From contig CM070551.1 of NCBI GenBank assembly GCA_036346405.1, forward strand, positions 62,524,587 to 62,588,586: DNA of 64,000 bases. Reading direction: 5' to 3'. Numbering within the stretch: position 1 is the stretch's first letter; every line of letters begins with the position of its first letter. This document shows, one piece after another, positions 33,068-45,622 of the stretch. The position numbers and the translations under genes were made by a program. Under the pieces are notes generated by a model, which ran no database searches, was not told the origin of the DNA, and worked only from the letters and a program-made list of their open reading frames with translations. The DNA comes from Phyllostachys edulis. Its lineage: Eukaryota; Streptophyta; Magnoliopsida; Poales; Poaceae.

Positions 33068-35243
33068 CAAAATGAATGAATCATGTGTGGAGTGAAGTGC
33101 TTCTCAAGTGCAGAATCACCATGTCCTACTTTCTCCCCAAAGTATGCCGACATCAACGTTCACCTAAAATATTAAATAAACAAGCGTGAGTCCAAGACTC
33201 AGCAAATACAATTGAATATCATAGGAAACATCGAATCAAGATAGCTCACTCTCAATATATCAAATTCATATGAAAAATATTATGCAATTGATGCAAATAT
33301 GAATATGAAATCCACTTCTCTTTTACATATACCGGTATAGCCAGTGATACACCCGTCGGTGTTCACTCAGGCCCGCATTATCCAAAATGAGGGGATCCAA
33401 GGCCCGTATGAAGAATCTTTCATACGGGGATCTATTTGTCCATATTGGAATGATGGGACTTATTTGCCCATATTATAATGATGGGACTTTCAATACCCAC
33501 TCACGTGGTGAGGCATGAATGATTGAAATGAAGGAAATGAAATGAATGCATTCTCTCATAGTAACACTTGATATCACCAATGAACGAAATCATGTAAAGA
33601 ATGAAAATACTCATAATTCATAAGAATTAACCATGTCATAATCATATAACCTGAATGAACCACAAACATACAAGATGATCCAAGCTGTACTTGCCTTTCA
33701 TGTTGCAACATGTTGGATGGTAAAGAAGGTGCAACTAATTCCAAGGTCACTCCTCCTACAATATGTAATTTACTCCACACCAGATTTGACAAGATGAAAT
33801 CACGCTAATCGCAACACTCTAATCCGCACTCCCAAACCCATACTTCAAATAATTAATCTACTCACGTGAAATGACAAACTAACAGTAACTCAAAACTGAA
33901 CAGCGATCTTCTAAAATACGTATCTCCCAATCTACTTATCATAAAATTTCATTTTCAGTCTCTCTAGAAAGATTACGACTTGGTCTACAAAATTCTACCT
34001 GGCAAGATCTCTTAATTCTACCTTTAACTAATCTTAACATGCAGATGAATAACAATGATAGAAACTGTTTGACAATCTGGACAGTATACTTAAACTAGCT
34101 ATAACTTTCACTAGGATGATCCAAAAATTGTGTTCTTTAACAATCTTGAAAGCTAAGATATTTTCCCACAAAAGCTGTGTTGGTCAAAATCTCTAATTCG
34201 GCCATTAACAATTTCTAATCTGCCAGATACTATGACTGTTATAAACTTGACCGGGTTTCTGGATAGTATTCATTGAAAAAATCATAACTCACAAACCACA
34301 CAACCAAATAATGCAAACTTAGATCTTGCAGAAACCTAATGAAATTTCCCACAATTCTTCAGGAGATGACCTACCCTAATTTCGCAGTTTTAGTCTTCAA
34401 AACTACGGTACAACTAACAACAAAGAACAACCCGATCTACTACTCGAATTCAGTCGCATAGAAAAGAATTAATCTAGATCATGAGAAGAAGAAATCATTC
34501 TTGTGCCTTGCTGAAATCTGCTGAGCTTCCCACGAGAATTCCCTCTCCCCTTTCTTCTCCCTCTCCCTCTACCTTTCTCCTTGGCCGACAGCAATGGAGA
34601 AACACCACCAAGGGATGGAGGGCAGCAATGGAGGCACAAGGAGAGGAGGGTGGCGGCCCTAGGGGGAAAAGAGGAGGGTTGTACAGTGGTGGCGGTACTG
34701 TATCATAGGCGTGCTACAGTACCATCTAGGGTTTTGGCTGCCCCTAATGGGCCAAGGCTATGGGCCTTTGGCCCAAGATTTAATCCACCTCAAGAGAAAA
34801 TTCTGAAATTTCTTTTTGTGTTGCGAACACGTCGGAGGTCGTAACTTTCTCTCCTGAACTCGGAATGGAGTGATTCGTGTCTTAAAATTTAGCTAACTCA
34901 TAGTAATTCAACTTTCTATTCGTGGAGTTTTTCTGAAAATACCGTCTTCATTATGAAATTTGCCTTGGAAGCTGACTCGGTTGTGGACCTTGGTTCTCTG
35001 TGCAGCCTACCTTGCGGCCCCATATCTCAAACCTCAGAATTCTAAATTAGGTCAATGAGCACTCCATATTGGACTATGGAAAGTGGTCTACAGCTTTGTA
35101 GTTATGAGGTTTTCCATTCGAGGCCGTTCCAGTCGCGAAAATCATGTTGCGAGATGATTACAGATCATGTCATGTTTCTGTGCGAGGCAAATAAGGAATC
35201 TCTCAACCTCCTTATATTCTCTGTATGTAAACAGGATATTACA
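33068..35243 (-). repeat. Right part of the split solo LTR
   Basis: Non-coding LTR DNA diverged from the other three long LTRs but with the same ordered blocks. Short open frames at 34481-34844 and 35055-35436 are not genes. Confidence 0.6.
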
Positions 35244-36649
35244 TTCGGCCTCCACCCACAAATCCAAAGAAATGCCGTGCGTACACGGCGAGGCCGAGTC
35301 ACGATCTTGTGTCAGACCCGGATTAATCGCCCCAAATCCTCCGTATTATCTTGAATCACCCCATGATCCGTGGCTAGCTCACATAGTAAACAAATATGGT
35401 AACATCCATACTACGCAAAACTTTATTAATAAATAATAGAGTTGATTACCAGAAAGGCTTATGAGCCAACAAATAAGAACACAACGTAAGACGAAGAAGT
35501 AGTAGAGCCCAGCTAATCTGCCACAGGCAATTGACTAGGGTAGCGGTCTAGTCGTCGAGATCTTCAGCAGATGCAAAGTCCTTCGCCTCTGAATAATATT
35601 TTATTAAGCAAGAGTGAGCACAAACAACTGTGCTCCGCAAGTTACACCCAATAACAGAATTGTAATGCATGCAAGGATATATCAAAGGAAGGCATATAGG
35701 GTTGAATTTGCATAAAGCGATGTTTTTTTAAATACTTGTACTAAGTTTCAAAGTAGATATTCTATAACTAAAATTTATTTTCTAAATTCTCAAGTTTTAT
35801 AGTTAGATAACATTCATCAATGAGTGGTGAAGGATACCCTTCTATCACATGGCTACCCGCCCAATTTTCCAATTGGATACAATATCCAAAATCGTTTCAT
35901 AAAGTTTTTTGAAAACAAAACCAAAATCTAACTTTGCTTTGGCTTTGCTAAGCATGTCCATTACCATGGGCACGGCTATTCCAGATAGTTCTACACTCTA
36001 CAGAGGTTGTACAACTTTACAACAAGAGATAATCACTTGTAATGTTTGCTTCACACACTTCCAAAGGTGTGCGAATAGAGATTATTATAAGGCCTTTACA
36101 ATGTACCATCCCACCATAGTCCCACCTCGCTAAGGTTTCGCTTCCTTTGGATTAAACCATTTGCCAGATTTAAGCCCCCTCTTGCGCTATGTGGAAATAT
36201 ATAAAAATAGGTCATAAAGACACCCACGCAACCGAATGGCATAACCACGGTGAAATGATACAAATTATTTAGTCTAGTCCTGCCCATTTAGGACATGTGG
36301 TGGTACGATGAGGTTTAGCAAGATGCGGCTTGAAGACTGGTCTTTAACTGACTTAGACGACTTCCCAACAAAACCCATGGGTCTCAACCATACCCAATTG
36401 AACTCGTGCATAAACATGCACCCACCAAACGTCCATTTCGCTCAAGTCCAAACCAATTTTCATTTTATTTTTCCAAGTTAAATCATTTTCCAAAATTTCC
36501 ATGGTAAAAGCAATACCATAGCATTATGTGAAATCACAGTTGATCATTTGGCTAAATTCCCCAAATTTAACATTTTTTTTGTCTAAGCATGACTAGGCGC
36601 ATTTTTCCACAAGAACATCTAGTCAGTACTATTGTATTAACTAGTACAC

Positions 36650-37060
36650 TCCTAATATTCCGATCATGGCATAATCCGATGATCCAACAATAATGTAATC
36701 TGATCATCCAATCTCCAACCATAATCTATTTCTATAATCCGATATCAACAACAATCTATTTATATAATCCGACATCCAACCATAACTAATCCTATATACA
36801 ACAAAGATATAATCCGAGTACCCCACAAGGATACAATATTATGATCTAATTAGGGTGTGATCTGATTAATCACGTATTCCGATAATCAACAGTGATACAA
36901 TCCTATAACCCAACAATCAACAATTGTATAATTATACAATCAATATCCAAGAATCATGTATTCCTACAATCCAACTTCCATCCATTGTATATTGCTATAA
37001 TCCAACAATAAGGTATTCTTAAAATCAAACATTCAATAGTAATATATTCTTATAATCTAG
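36650..37060 (+). repeat. Degenerate AT-rich tandem repeat
   Basis: Many imperfect copies of a unit like TATAATCCGATATCCAACAA, some 20-30 bases apart. No regular long period. Confidence 0.65.
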
Positions 37061-37489
37061 TCTTTTCAATTTCTAACTCCTAAATGCATCACATTCAAAA
37101 GATTCTCCATATTTTCCATATTAACAATAAATGGCTATATATTAGAATTGGGAATAACTATAAAGCTTAAAGCAGGGATTTAAATTACTTGAATATAAAT
37201 ACGCATGCAATAAAAATTTTAAATGGAATTTAATTAATTTAAAATACTGGGATTCGAATATGACAAAAGGATGTAACTTGCCTTGCTTAACTAGTTGTTG
37301 TTCTCAAACGGCGTCAAAATCCGGTTCTCCGAAGTCGTCGAAATCTACACGTGAAAATAAGCTAAATTCAAATAAAATCAAAATAAAATTCAACTAAACT
37401 CCAAATTAAATAATTTTGCTATAGACAACTAGATCTTGTTTTAAGATAAATTTAGAAATTTGAATCACTCAAATCGGAGCTCGAACGAA

Positions 37490-37605
37490 GGAGAACGGGC
37501 TCTCGGAAGCAGGTTTGACTACAGGACGTGGTTGAAAGGAGCTTCGACTACAGGACATGGTCGAAAGGAGCTTCGACTACCTAGTCAGAAGGAGGTTCGA
37601 CCACA
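37490..37605 (-). repeat. TCGAC-type satellite, minus orientation
   Basis: Copies of GGAGCTTCGACTACAGGACA and related units: the reverse complement of the array at 41236-42190. Further diverged copies (GTGGTCGAAACCGAGAGG) lie at 38520-38615. Confidence 0.75.
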
Positions 37606-39075
37606 GCCTGAGGCAGTAGCGCGGTGAAGTGAAGTGAAGTGGAAGCTACGGTGATAACGGCAACCGTGTTCCAGCAATGCTTTCGACCAAAAAGCGAGTG
37701 CACTAGCTACTGGAGGTGAATAGGGCCATACCGGAGTGGAACGTGGTCAAGGAGCTCGTTGGAGATGGTTCGGCGTCGTGAACCCGAGGCGGCGGTGAGG
37801 GCGCTTCAACACGGAGGAGGTAGCCTAAGAGAAAAGAGAGACAATAGAAGGTCAGGGGGCACCAGTGAGAGTTTGAGATGCTCAGAGAGGGAGCAATTTG
37901 GAAATATCTCACCAGAGGCGATGTGGTGGTGGAAATGCCCCTTTCGGCCGGAGATGAAGAGGAAGCTCAAATCCAAAAGCTCTTGAGGACCAAAACCAAA
38001 TCCGGTTAGGGGATAAGTTCCTCATGTCCTGGAGCACGAAACGACATGGGTAGAGAGGAAGGAGATGCACGGTGGCGGCCGGAACGACGATGAGGCACGG
38101 CGGCCAGAAACTTGGATCTCGCTTCTCTCAGTTAGAATGGAAAAGAGAGGAGCGAGAGTGGTGCAGGGAAGCAAATGGCGACGAAAGGAGCTCCAGGGGG
38201 GCTTTATACAGGTCGGGACGGAGGGCGCGAGAGAGGGCACCGCATGTCATTGACGCGCTAGGGGCGGCGACACACGGGCATGGGCGGTGTTGGTAGCTGA
38301 GTGAGGTGACGGGGAGTTAAGACTGAGCCAGGGCATGGGCGAGAGCCGGGCGACGCACACGATGCCGAGGAAACCGGGGCGGAGGTGGCGCACTGGCGCA
38401 GCCGAAGTGAGCCACGGCGCGCGTTCTCGGGTGAGCTGGTGAGGGCGCAGCCGCGTGGAGACAAAGGGCTGCCAGTAGGTCTGGTCATTCAGCGGTAGAG
38501 GAAGAGACTCGGGTCGATCTAGTTAGGTGGCTAGTCGAAACCGAGAGGGTGGTCGAAACCAAGTGGCTGGTCGAAACAGAGTGGGTGGTCGAAACCGAGA
38601 GGGTGGTCGCACGGGGAATGGGAATAGGAATGGGCCGATGGGAATTCGACCTAAACACAGAAAGGGAATTTCAATTAGGTTTTTACAAAATAGTAAATTC
38701 AGTCCAGAAATTCTAGAAAGATACATAGAAATTCTTTGAATCATTTTGAACTTAATGAAATATTTCCAACTCATCATTGGTATTTAATTTTGCAAATAAT
38801 TTTTTAAAATTTTTCTGAAAACAAGAAAAACTTTTTTAACTACCAGAAAATTCAAGAAAATAATTAAAATTTTATTTTTAACTTTAAACCTAATAAAAAC
38901 CCAGTAAAGTCAATAGATTTTATTTTTGGCTTTTAAAATTTAGGAAATTTAAGAAAAGCGATAAAACTCTTTTAGATTTTTAGAAAATCAAGGAAACTCT
39001 TTTATGACTCAGAAAATTAATAAAATAATAACGTTATTAATTTTAAAATTGGTAACAGAACTTGGGGATGTTGCA

Positions 39076-40062
39076 GCAGGTGAGCGAGCCAAGCCACGGA
39101 CGGACATGGGCCAAGCCTCAAGCGCAGGTCGAGCTTGGGGGAGGCGCGCGACTGGGCCAGAGCTGTAGGGAATACACGTGGGGAGGCTGAGCCAGGGCAG
39201 GCATGCACGACAGGCGCAGGGGAGGCGCGGCCAGGCTGGGAGGCGCAGGAGCTGCAGGCCGAAGGCCGGCAGCCGTGGGGAGTGAGGGAGGGCCGAGGAT
39301 GGGAAGCGGTCTTTGGTGGCCGAGGCGCAGCTGTCAAAGCCAGAGGCGGCGCCGGGAGGAGCTCCGGCCAGAGCAAAAGCACCAGGAGAAGAGGAATAAT
39401 GAAGAAGAGGAAGAAGAGAAATGGGGAATGGAGGAAGGGAAAAGAAATGAGGTAGAAGAAGGAGCTAGGGGCTGTTGGCCAAACTGAAAGGATAAGAGGT
39501 AGAGAGAAAACGAAAAGAAAAGAATATAAACATAAATATAAAAAGAGAGAGAGAATAAAAGATTTAAGAAAAGGAGAAGAAATTAGGTACAAGGTAGAAA
39601 GGTAATTTCTCATAAGGATAAATAGTAGTAGCTAGACCGGTAGAAAATAAAAACAGGAAAAAGTGTAAAATTAATATGATACCATATTACTAAATTAATC
39701 ACCGGTTGAACTCACTAAAATTAGACAGATAATCTCATGCGTAGAATAATTTAATCATGGTAGAATAATTAAATTAAACAACTCCTAGTAAATACCACCC
39801 CTAAAACAAACTGGCCAGGGTCCATTATTAACAAACGCGAGAATAGGCAACCCACGATTCTAGAGCCTGTAGACCGTAGAACAACAGCAGTTGGGGAGTG
39901 TTTAACTCCATGGGGGATCCCAAAAGTTTATTAAATTAAAATATGCTAACAACGGGAATCAATTGATTAATGTACACCTAGTAGCACAAAAAACAACTAA
40001 GTATTTATTTATTATTCATGTATGTCGTATAATTACAGAAGAAGAACTGGCACAGGCAGGAG
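39076..40062. other. Sequence between two back-to-back LTR starts
   Basis: GC-rich at the left, AT-rich at the right, no gene recognised. GCAGG occurs at both boundaries (39076-39080 and 40056-40060). A purine-rich ATGGGGGATCCC is at about 39910. Confidence 0.4.
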
Positions 40063-41235
40063 TGTAACATCCTAAAAATTCATAAATGCAAAAATATAGG
40101 ATTTTTAAAACTTTTTATGTGATAGCTAGTGTCGTTCTTCTTGATTGCGTTTTTGAGAGTTGTTTGAATTGCATTTTCTTTTCTTAAGTGGTACGAAAAT
40201 CAAGAAACCCTAGAAACATAAATGGTCAAAGCAAACAAACTTAAAAGCATTCCCTTCTAAATATTACATGTGAACCCTCAGAATCGAAATGGTGGAATCC
40301 AACACTTAATCCCCTAAGTGATCAAGGAGTCCAATTAGGAAGGTCCAATAAATACCAAACTATGTCTGACGTTGCATGAGGATCACCAAATGAAAATGCC
40401 AGAATTATATACAACTCTAAAATTATATTCTATTCATTTTTCCTATTCTCCCTAGCCTATTCTTTTTCCCATGTTTTCTATTCCTCCAACCAGCTACTGG
40501 CTGAACTCGGTGCAGCCGAGGTAATCCCTTCGGTCATAAGACCAGTGGCAGCTGAGTCTCCTTCTCTTGCTCGGCATCAACGACTGTAGAGCTAGGGCGC
40601 CGCGCTATGACTAGGCTTGAGTGCGCTTGCGATTACTGTTACTCGACCATTAATCCTCGCCACTCAACCCATCACATCGTCTGCACTATGCCGCCGACCC
40701 TGTCAGAATCACCAACCACTCCTCCTTGTCGGGCCGTGCTGAATGCATCACAGGCTCTCGGGCAATCTCTGCTCAAGCATCTATAAATAGCAACCCCGAG
40801 CCCCTCAGTGCCTTTCCTCGCCACACCAGGTAAGGCTTGAGCCCTCATTTCGGCCGAGTGCCACCACCACGCTACCATTGCCATTAACACCCATTAGAAT
40901 TGCCGCAGACCTCGTTCCTCCTCCCTTCTGACCAAAATAGCCAAGCAGTCGAGTTGACCTCGTCGGTGAAGCATACTCCAAGGCATTTCTTCGGAATCAT
41001 CTGCCTACGCCCGGGAAGCTATCTTGACGGTTGAGGCTACTCATTTCTCCGGCCCTCACCGCCGACTAGAGCTTCTCTCGCTTTCGTTGTCCACCGCCGC
41101 CAAACCATCTCCGGCTAGCTGTCCCCTCCGCGTCATATTGGTACGTTCCTAGTGGCCACTAGATGCTCATGCTCATTCTAGTTGCGCGGTAGCGTTGCCG
41201 GATCAACAAATACATTGTAGATAGGGCAGTCTTCA

Positions 41236-41605
41236 CGTGTAGTCGAACCTCCTTCGACTACGCATGGTCGAACCTCCTTCGACTATAGGTAGTTGAACCT
41301 CCTTTGACTACACGTAGTCGAACCTTCTTTCAACCACGTAATCGTGTAGCCTTCGTGTGTAGTCGAACATTCTTCGACTGCGCATGGTCAAACCTTTTCT
41401 TACTACACTTTCGACTACGCATAGTCGAGCCTCCTTCGACTACGCATAGTTGAATCTCCTCTGACTACACGTAGTCGAACCTCCTTCGACTACACATAGT
41501 CGACCCTCCTCTAACTACATGTAGTCAAACCTCCTCTGACTACACGTAGTCGAACTTGCTTCGACTAGCATAGTCGAGACTCCTTCGACTACATGTAGTT
41601 GAACC
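41236..41605 (+). repeat. Palindromic satellite: TAGTCGAACCTCCTTCGACTA units
   Basis: About fifteen degenerate copies of a unit of roughly 22-24 bases. Each pairs GTAGTCGAA with TTCGACTAC around a CCTCC centre, so each unit is itself an inverted repeat. Confidence 0.88.
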
Positions 41606-41639
41606 TCTAGGTAGTCCAACCTCCTACCGCCGGGAATGT

Positions 41640-42190
41640 AGTCGAAACTCTTTCTGACTAGATAGTCGAAACCCCTTCCGACCAGACAGTTGAAACCTCC
41701 TTCCGATCAGGTAGTATAAACTTCGTTCGACCACACTGGTCTAAGTTTCGACCACTATGTTTTGACCACTGTGTTTCGACCATATAGTTTCGACCATTGA
41801 GTTTCGACCATTGTGTTTCGACCACACAGCTTCGATCATTGACCACACGGTTTTGACCATTATGTTTCGACCACCCAGTTTCGACCACACAGTTTCGACC
41901 AACCTAGTTTTGGCCATAGAGTTTTAATCATCCAATTTTGACCACTGTGTTTCGATCATACAGTTCCAACCACTGTGTTTCGATCACTAAGTTTCGACCA
42001 GATTATTTCGACCCCACAGGTCTAAACCTTCGACCACACTGGTCTATGCCCTCGACCACAATGGTCTATGTCTTTGACCAGATTATTTCGACCATACTGG
42101 TCTAAGCCTCCGACCACATTTGTCTATGGCTTCGACCAAGATTACTTCGACCATACTAATCTGCGCCTTCGACCACACTAGTCTAAGACT
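41640..42190 (+). repeat. Satellite variant: TTTCGACCAC(T/A)-type units
   Basis: Follows the previous array without a gap. Units of about 16-20 bases built on TTTCGACCA and later TCGACCACACTGGTCTA. Further scattered copies at 43684-43830. Confidence 0.85.
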
Positions 42191-45100
42191 TTGCATGCTT
42201 TGGAGTTCATTTGGATTTTTAATACATTTTGAAGTCATACATGCTTATTTGAATTTTTGGTTAAACCATGTGTATATAGAATCTGAAGCTCCCGAAGACC
42301 CTCGAGTAGACCAAGAGCAAGAACAGTAGTACATCGACCAAGGCGAGTCAACACTTTGACCATATTACACCTAATTTTTGCAACTATATTGCTTTAAATT
42401 ATGAAATTGCATTGCTATATTTTATACAACTATATTGGTCTAGCTCATAGTTAATACCTTAATAATGATTGTGTATAGACTTCCAATCCTTGAACTTGGA
42501 CATTATCATTTGTCACCCTAGAGTTAATGGTATGCATACTAGTTATAAGTTTGTATCTAAGTGTCATGCTTAGCCTTGCTTGGATACACTGTCATGTGGG
42601 CAATGATTTGCCCGAAACACCATTAAAGAAAATATTTGAAAATGATATTGGGCAGTCGAGGGTGAGAGCCTGGCTGGTATGTCGGACTAAAGGTTATGTT
42701 TAAAAACAAATGAAAACCTGAAAAACCAATTTCGACTTGGGCGGTTGGTAAGAGTGGCTGGTGCTGGGTGCACGAGAGGATGTGGGTATGTGGATGTACT
42801 GCCCAAGTCAATTAAGGACCAAATCTAGTAATGATCTCTCATGTGAAATAGTACAACCACAAGTCTGTAACACTTAAGACCTGGCTAACTAATTTGTCCG
42901 CCGCATCGCAACTTCACCACTGGTGGGTGTGTGGAGTGTGCAAAGGGTAAGGGAGTCACCGATCTGCACAGCACCAATGAGAGACCTCCCGAGGGTGCAG
43001 CCCAAGGAGGTGATATTTAGTGGTGTAAAAGTGCGATGAGGTTGGACATTCTAAAGGCCTTGTGATAATCAACATTAGCCACACACATACGGAAGTGTGT
43101 CGGGGCAGTATAAGTTGATTTATCTCTTGTGGGTAAAATTCACAAACTCTGTAGAGTAAGAAAACTATCTAGATAGTCGTGCTCACGGTCAAAAGCGGTG
43201 CTGAGAACTTGCTTGATATAGCTTTCCTTTTTATAAAACCATTTGTGTGTGTGGGTGAAATGGAAAGGGGTGGGCTGGGGGCCCTGGGAATGGAGAAAGC
43301 CTGTTCGGGGACCAGTGGTAAATACGGGATAGCCTGAGTATTGGGTGGGCAGAGCCATTCAATGGTATAGGAGATGGGATCTCTACTAGTACTTTACAAC
43401 AAAACTTTGTTTCTCAAACTTGTGCTCGTAAGATGCTAAGCCTCATGATTTTTTGCTTCTTAATCTAATTCAAACATAGCTTTGAGCAAACAAAAGAACT
43501 CTGAACTTCCCTTGACTAGCCTTGCATCTATAATAAACTGCATTGTGTGTTGGCTCACGAGTACGGTTGTATACTCAGGTTCGTCCAATATAATCTTTCA
43601 GAGTCACTCGATCAAGACCCATACGACTACTTCGTTGCCGCTGGACCAGACGGTGGTGAAGATGGTGAAGCTTAGGCTGGGACCCCTTGAAGTCGAAAGC
43701 CCTCTACGACCACGTAGTTGAAACTTACGACCAGGTGTAGTCGCAACATTCGACCAGTCGTGGTCGAACCTTCTTCTTCGACCACGAAGTCGAAGCCTTG
43801 TACGACCACATAATAAAAAGTTTTGACTAGGTGTCGGGGTAGTATAAGTTGCTTAGGTCGGGACCTCCAGTCGCTTGCCTGTGGGCAGAGTGAATGGATC
43901 CAGTACTACTTTTTTTTGCTTCTGCACTCATCCTCTACTCTGTACTCTTAACTATGTAATGAGGTGGCCTTCGTGCCCTTTTTGTAAAACAGTGGGCCAC
44001 ACGGCCGGTTGTGTAATATATCATGTTGTTGTATGCAATTTATGTGAATGATCCAAGAATGTATCTCTGTGTGTGCTATCTACTGATCCAGATAATAGCA
44101 CAGATTGACACAGTAGGTCCCAAGTTTGCAAATTTGGGGGCTCACAACGACCAGGTCCACAACCAGGTCTACGATTAGGTCTTGGCCGAAGGTTGTGTCC
44201 CAAGTTGCAAAATTAAGGTTTGACAAGGAGTAGCTGATCCAGGTTTCATTGACACCGATCTTTTCTACGACTACAAAGGCAAGCCTATCTCTTGAACATC
44301 AACCTAGTTATATTAAATATAAAAGTTATATTGTTGTATCATATATGTATGTGCATTAAGACTATGTATCAAAACCAAATCGGATAAAAGAGATAAAGAG
44401 ATAAGAGATAAGAAATGAGAAAAGAGTAGTCCAGTTGAGAGGAGCAGCTAGGCTATAAGAGAACTATTAAGGCTGGTAAAGGGGGCCTGTGGCAGGAAAG
44501 AGATGAGGGAAGAGGTGGGACCCTTTACATATGGTTAATATATAAGGACCAACAAAACTCTCACCTGGATAAGTTGTCGTATTTAAGTTCCAACCATTTT
44601 TCGTTTCGGCGGGTAGAAAATGCTACCTTGTTACGTGGCTATACTCTCCACATCGAGTAAGTAATATTGCATGAGTGAGTTATGGAGGAACCCAGGACCG
44701 GTAGGTAGAGTTCGGAGGTGAGGGATCCAAGGCGCTATAGTGCTGCAAGGTGGAGTGTTAGGTGCAGGGATGACCGGCCCAACCAATATTATTGTAACTT
44801 GGTGGAGGACGGGGTGAGCACCCCAGGACATCAATGGAAAGTAATGGGTGGAGACTTAATCACATAACTTGGAAAACATTCCGTGAACTCGGAACTACAT
44901 CAAAGGAAATACGGGGGACCTAGCGTACAGAGAGCTCAGAGTAGCTATGGGTAAAGTGGTACAAAGCCTACACAATGCTAAATAAAATCATGAATTCATT
45001 CTTGTCTCCTGGATTGGAGTCTACGGTGACCGCTAGGGGTTTATCTTCTTACCGAGTGATAAGTAGTCTTTTTAGAATTAAAACTGCCACTTAAATCTTG

Positions 45101-45622
45101 GTAAAGTATTTTCCAAAAAAAAGAGATGATTAGAAAAGGTGATAACGAACAGAGATGAGTCATACAATGCATCCTTACTAATAAATGCTTGTTGAGTACA
45201 CTAGTACTCATTCTTGCTATTATTCTCCTTAGTTAGATCCTAATCCAACTGGGAACTATCCCAAGTGGGATTTAGGACACGCAGGTACTAATGAGGCCGC
45301 AGGAAGTGAGGGTACTTACTACGAGGACCAGGGCGAGGTGGACACCTTATTCGGCGAGTGGGACGAGTAGACGACCAGTGGAGCAGGGTAGACAAGCGAG
45401 GGGAATTCTTTCCCGTTGTAATTAAATAATTGTATTAAAGACCTTAGCCTTGCGTGGCTAACTGCTATAATAAAGTACAATTTCTATCTTATTGTTCTGC
45501 TGCGTTAACTTTGGTAAGACTTACTATTCGTCGGAGCGGTGTCCTACCGAGCAGACGAATAGTAATCCATATGCTCAAGTGTGATTACCCTCTAGGGTAA
45601 TGACATGGGGCGCCGCATGTAT

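Larger units (their letters stand above)
25230..35243 (-). mobile_element. Probable solo LTR (chromovirus type) split by a younger element
   Basis: The left 298 bases (25230-25527, starting TGTAACACCCTGGCTAT) resemble the start of the solo LTR at 51381. The remainder (33068-35243) follows the same layout as that LTR: a GAGTCCAAGACTCAGCAA block, a CCGTCGGTGTTCACT block and GTGGGCC-type motifs, ending GGATATTACA. Flanking five bases are TCCGG (25225-25229) and TTCGG (35244-35248), a target duplication with one change. The interior is displaced by the chromovirus at 25528-33062, whose own AATTC duplication marks the split. With that removed, the LTR would be about 2.47 kb, close to 2.40 kb for 51381-53776. 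Confidence 0.65.
35310..39075 (-). repeat. Long LTR-like segment, minus orientation
   Basis: Plus-strand ends are TGTCAGACCCGG (35310) and GGGGATGTTGCA (39075), i.e. TGCAACATCC...GGGTCTGACA on the minus strand, typical Ty3 LTR termini. No target duplication matches (TCTTG against GCAGG). It includes an AT-rich degenerate ATAATCC(G/A)A repeat (36650-37060) and inverted TCGAC-type repeats (37490-37605 and 38520-38615). No gene recognised; the GC-rich open frames at 37700-38500 are composition effects. Confidence 0.5.
40063..45617 (+). repeat. Long LTR-like region, plus orientation
   Basis: Starts TGTAACATCC, the start type of the LTR at 47295. It holds the sequence landmarks of grass Ty3 LTRs, including a GAGTACACTAGTACTCATTC block near 45195 and a short D/E/G-rich frame after it. 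It ends CGCCGCA before TGTAT. At 5.5 kb it is too long for one LTR and may be composite. It contains the palindromic satellite at 41236-42190. No gene recognised. Confidence 0.45.

Noticed and set aside
35310..39080. Complete solo LTR at 35310-39075
   Set aside because: Termini look right, but flanking bases TCTTG and GCAGG do not match.
37700..39490. GC-rich open frames on both strands
   Set aside because: Lie in LTR-like DNA, overlap one another and show no domain.
41236..42190. CRISPR-like array
   Set aside because: Continuous satellite with no spacers.
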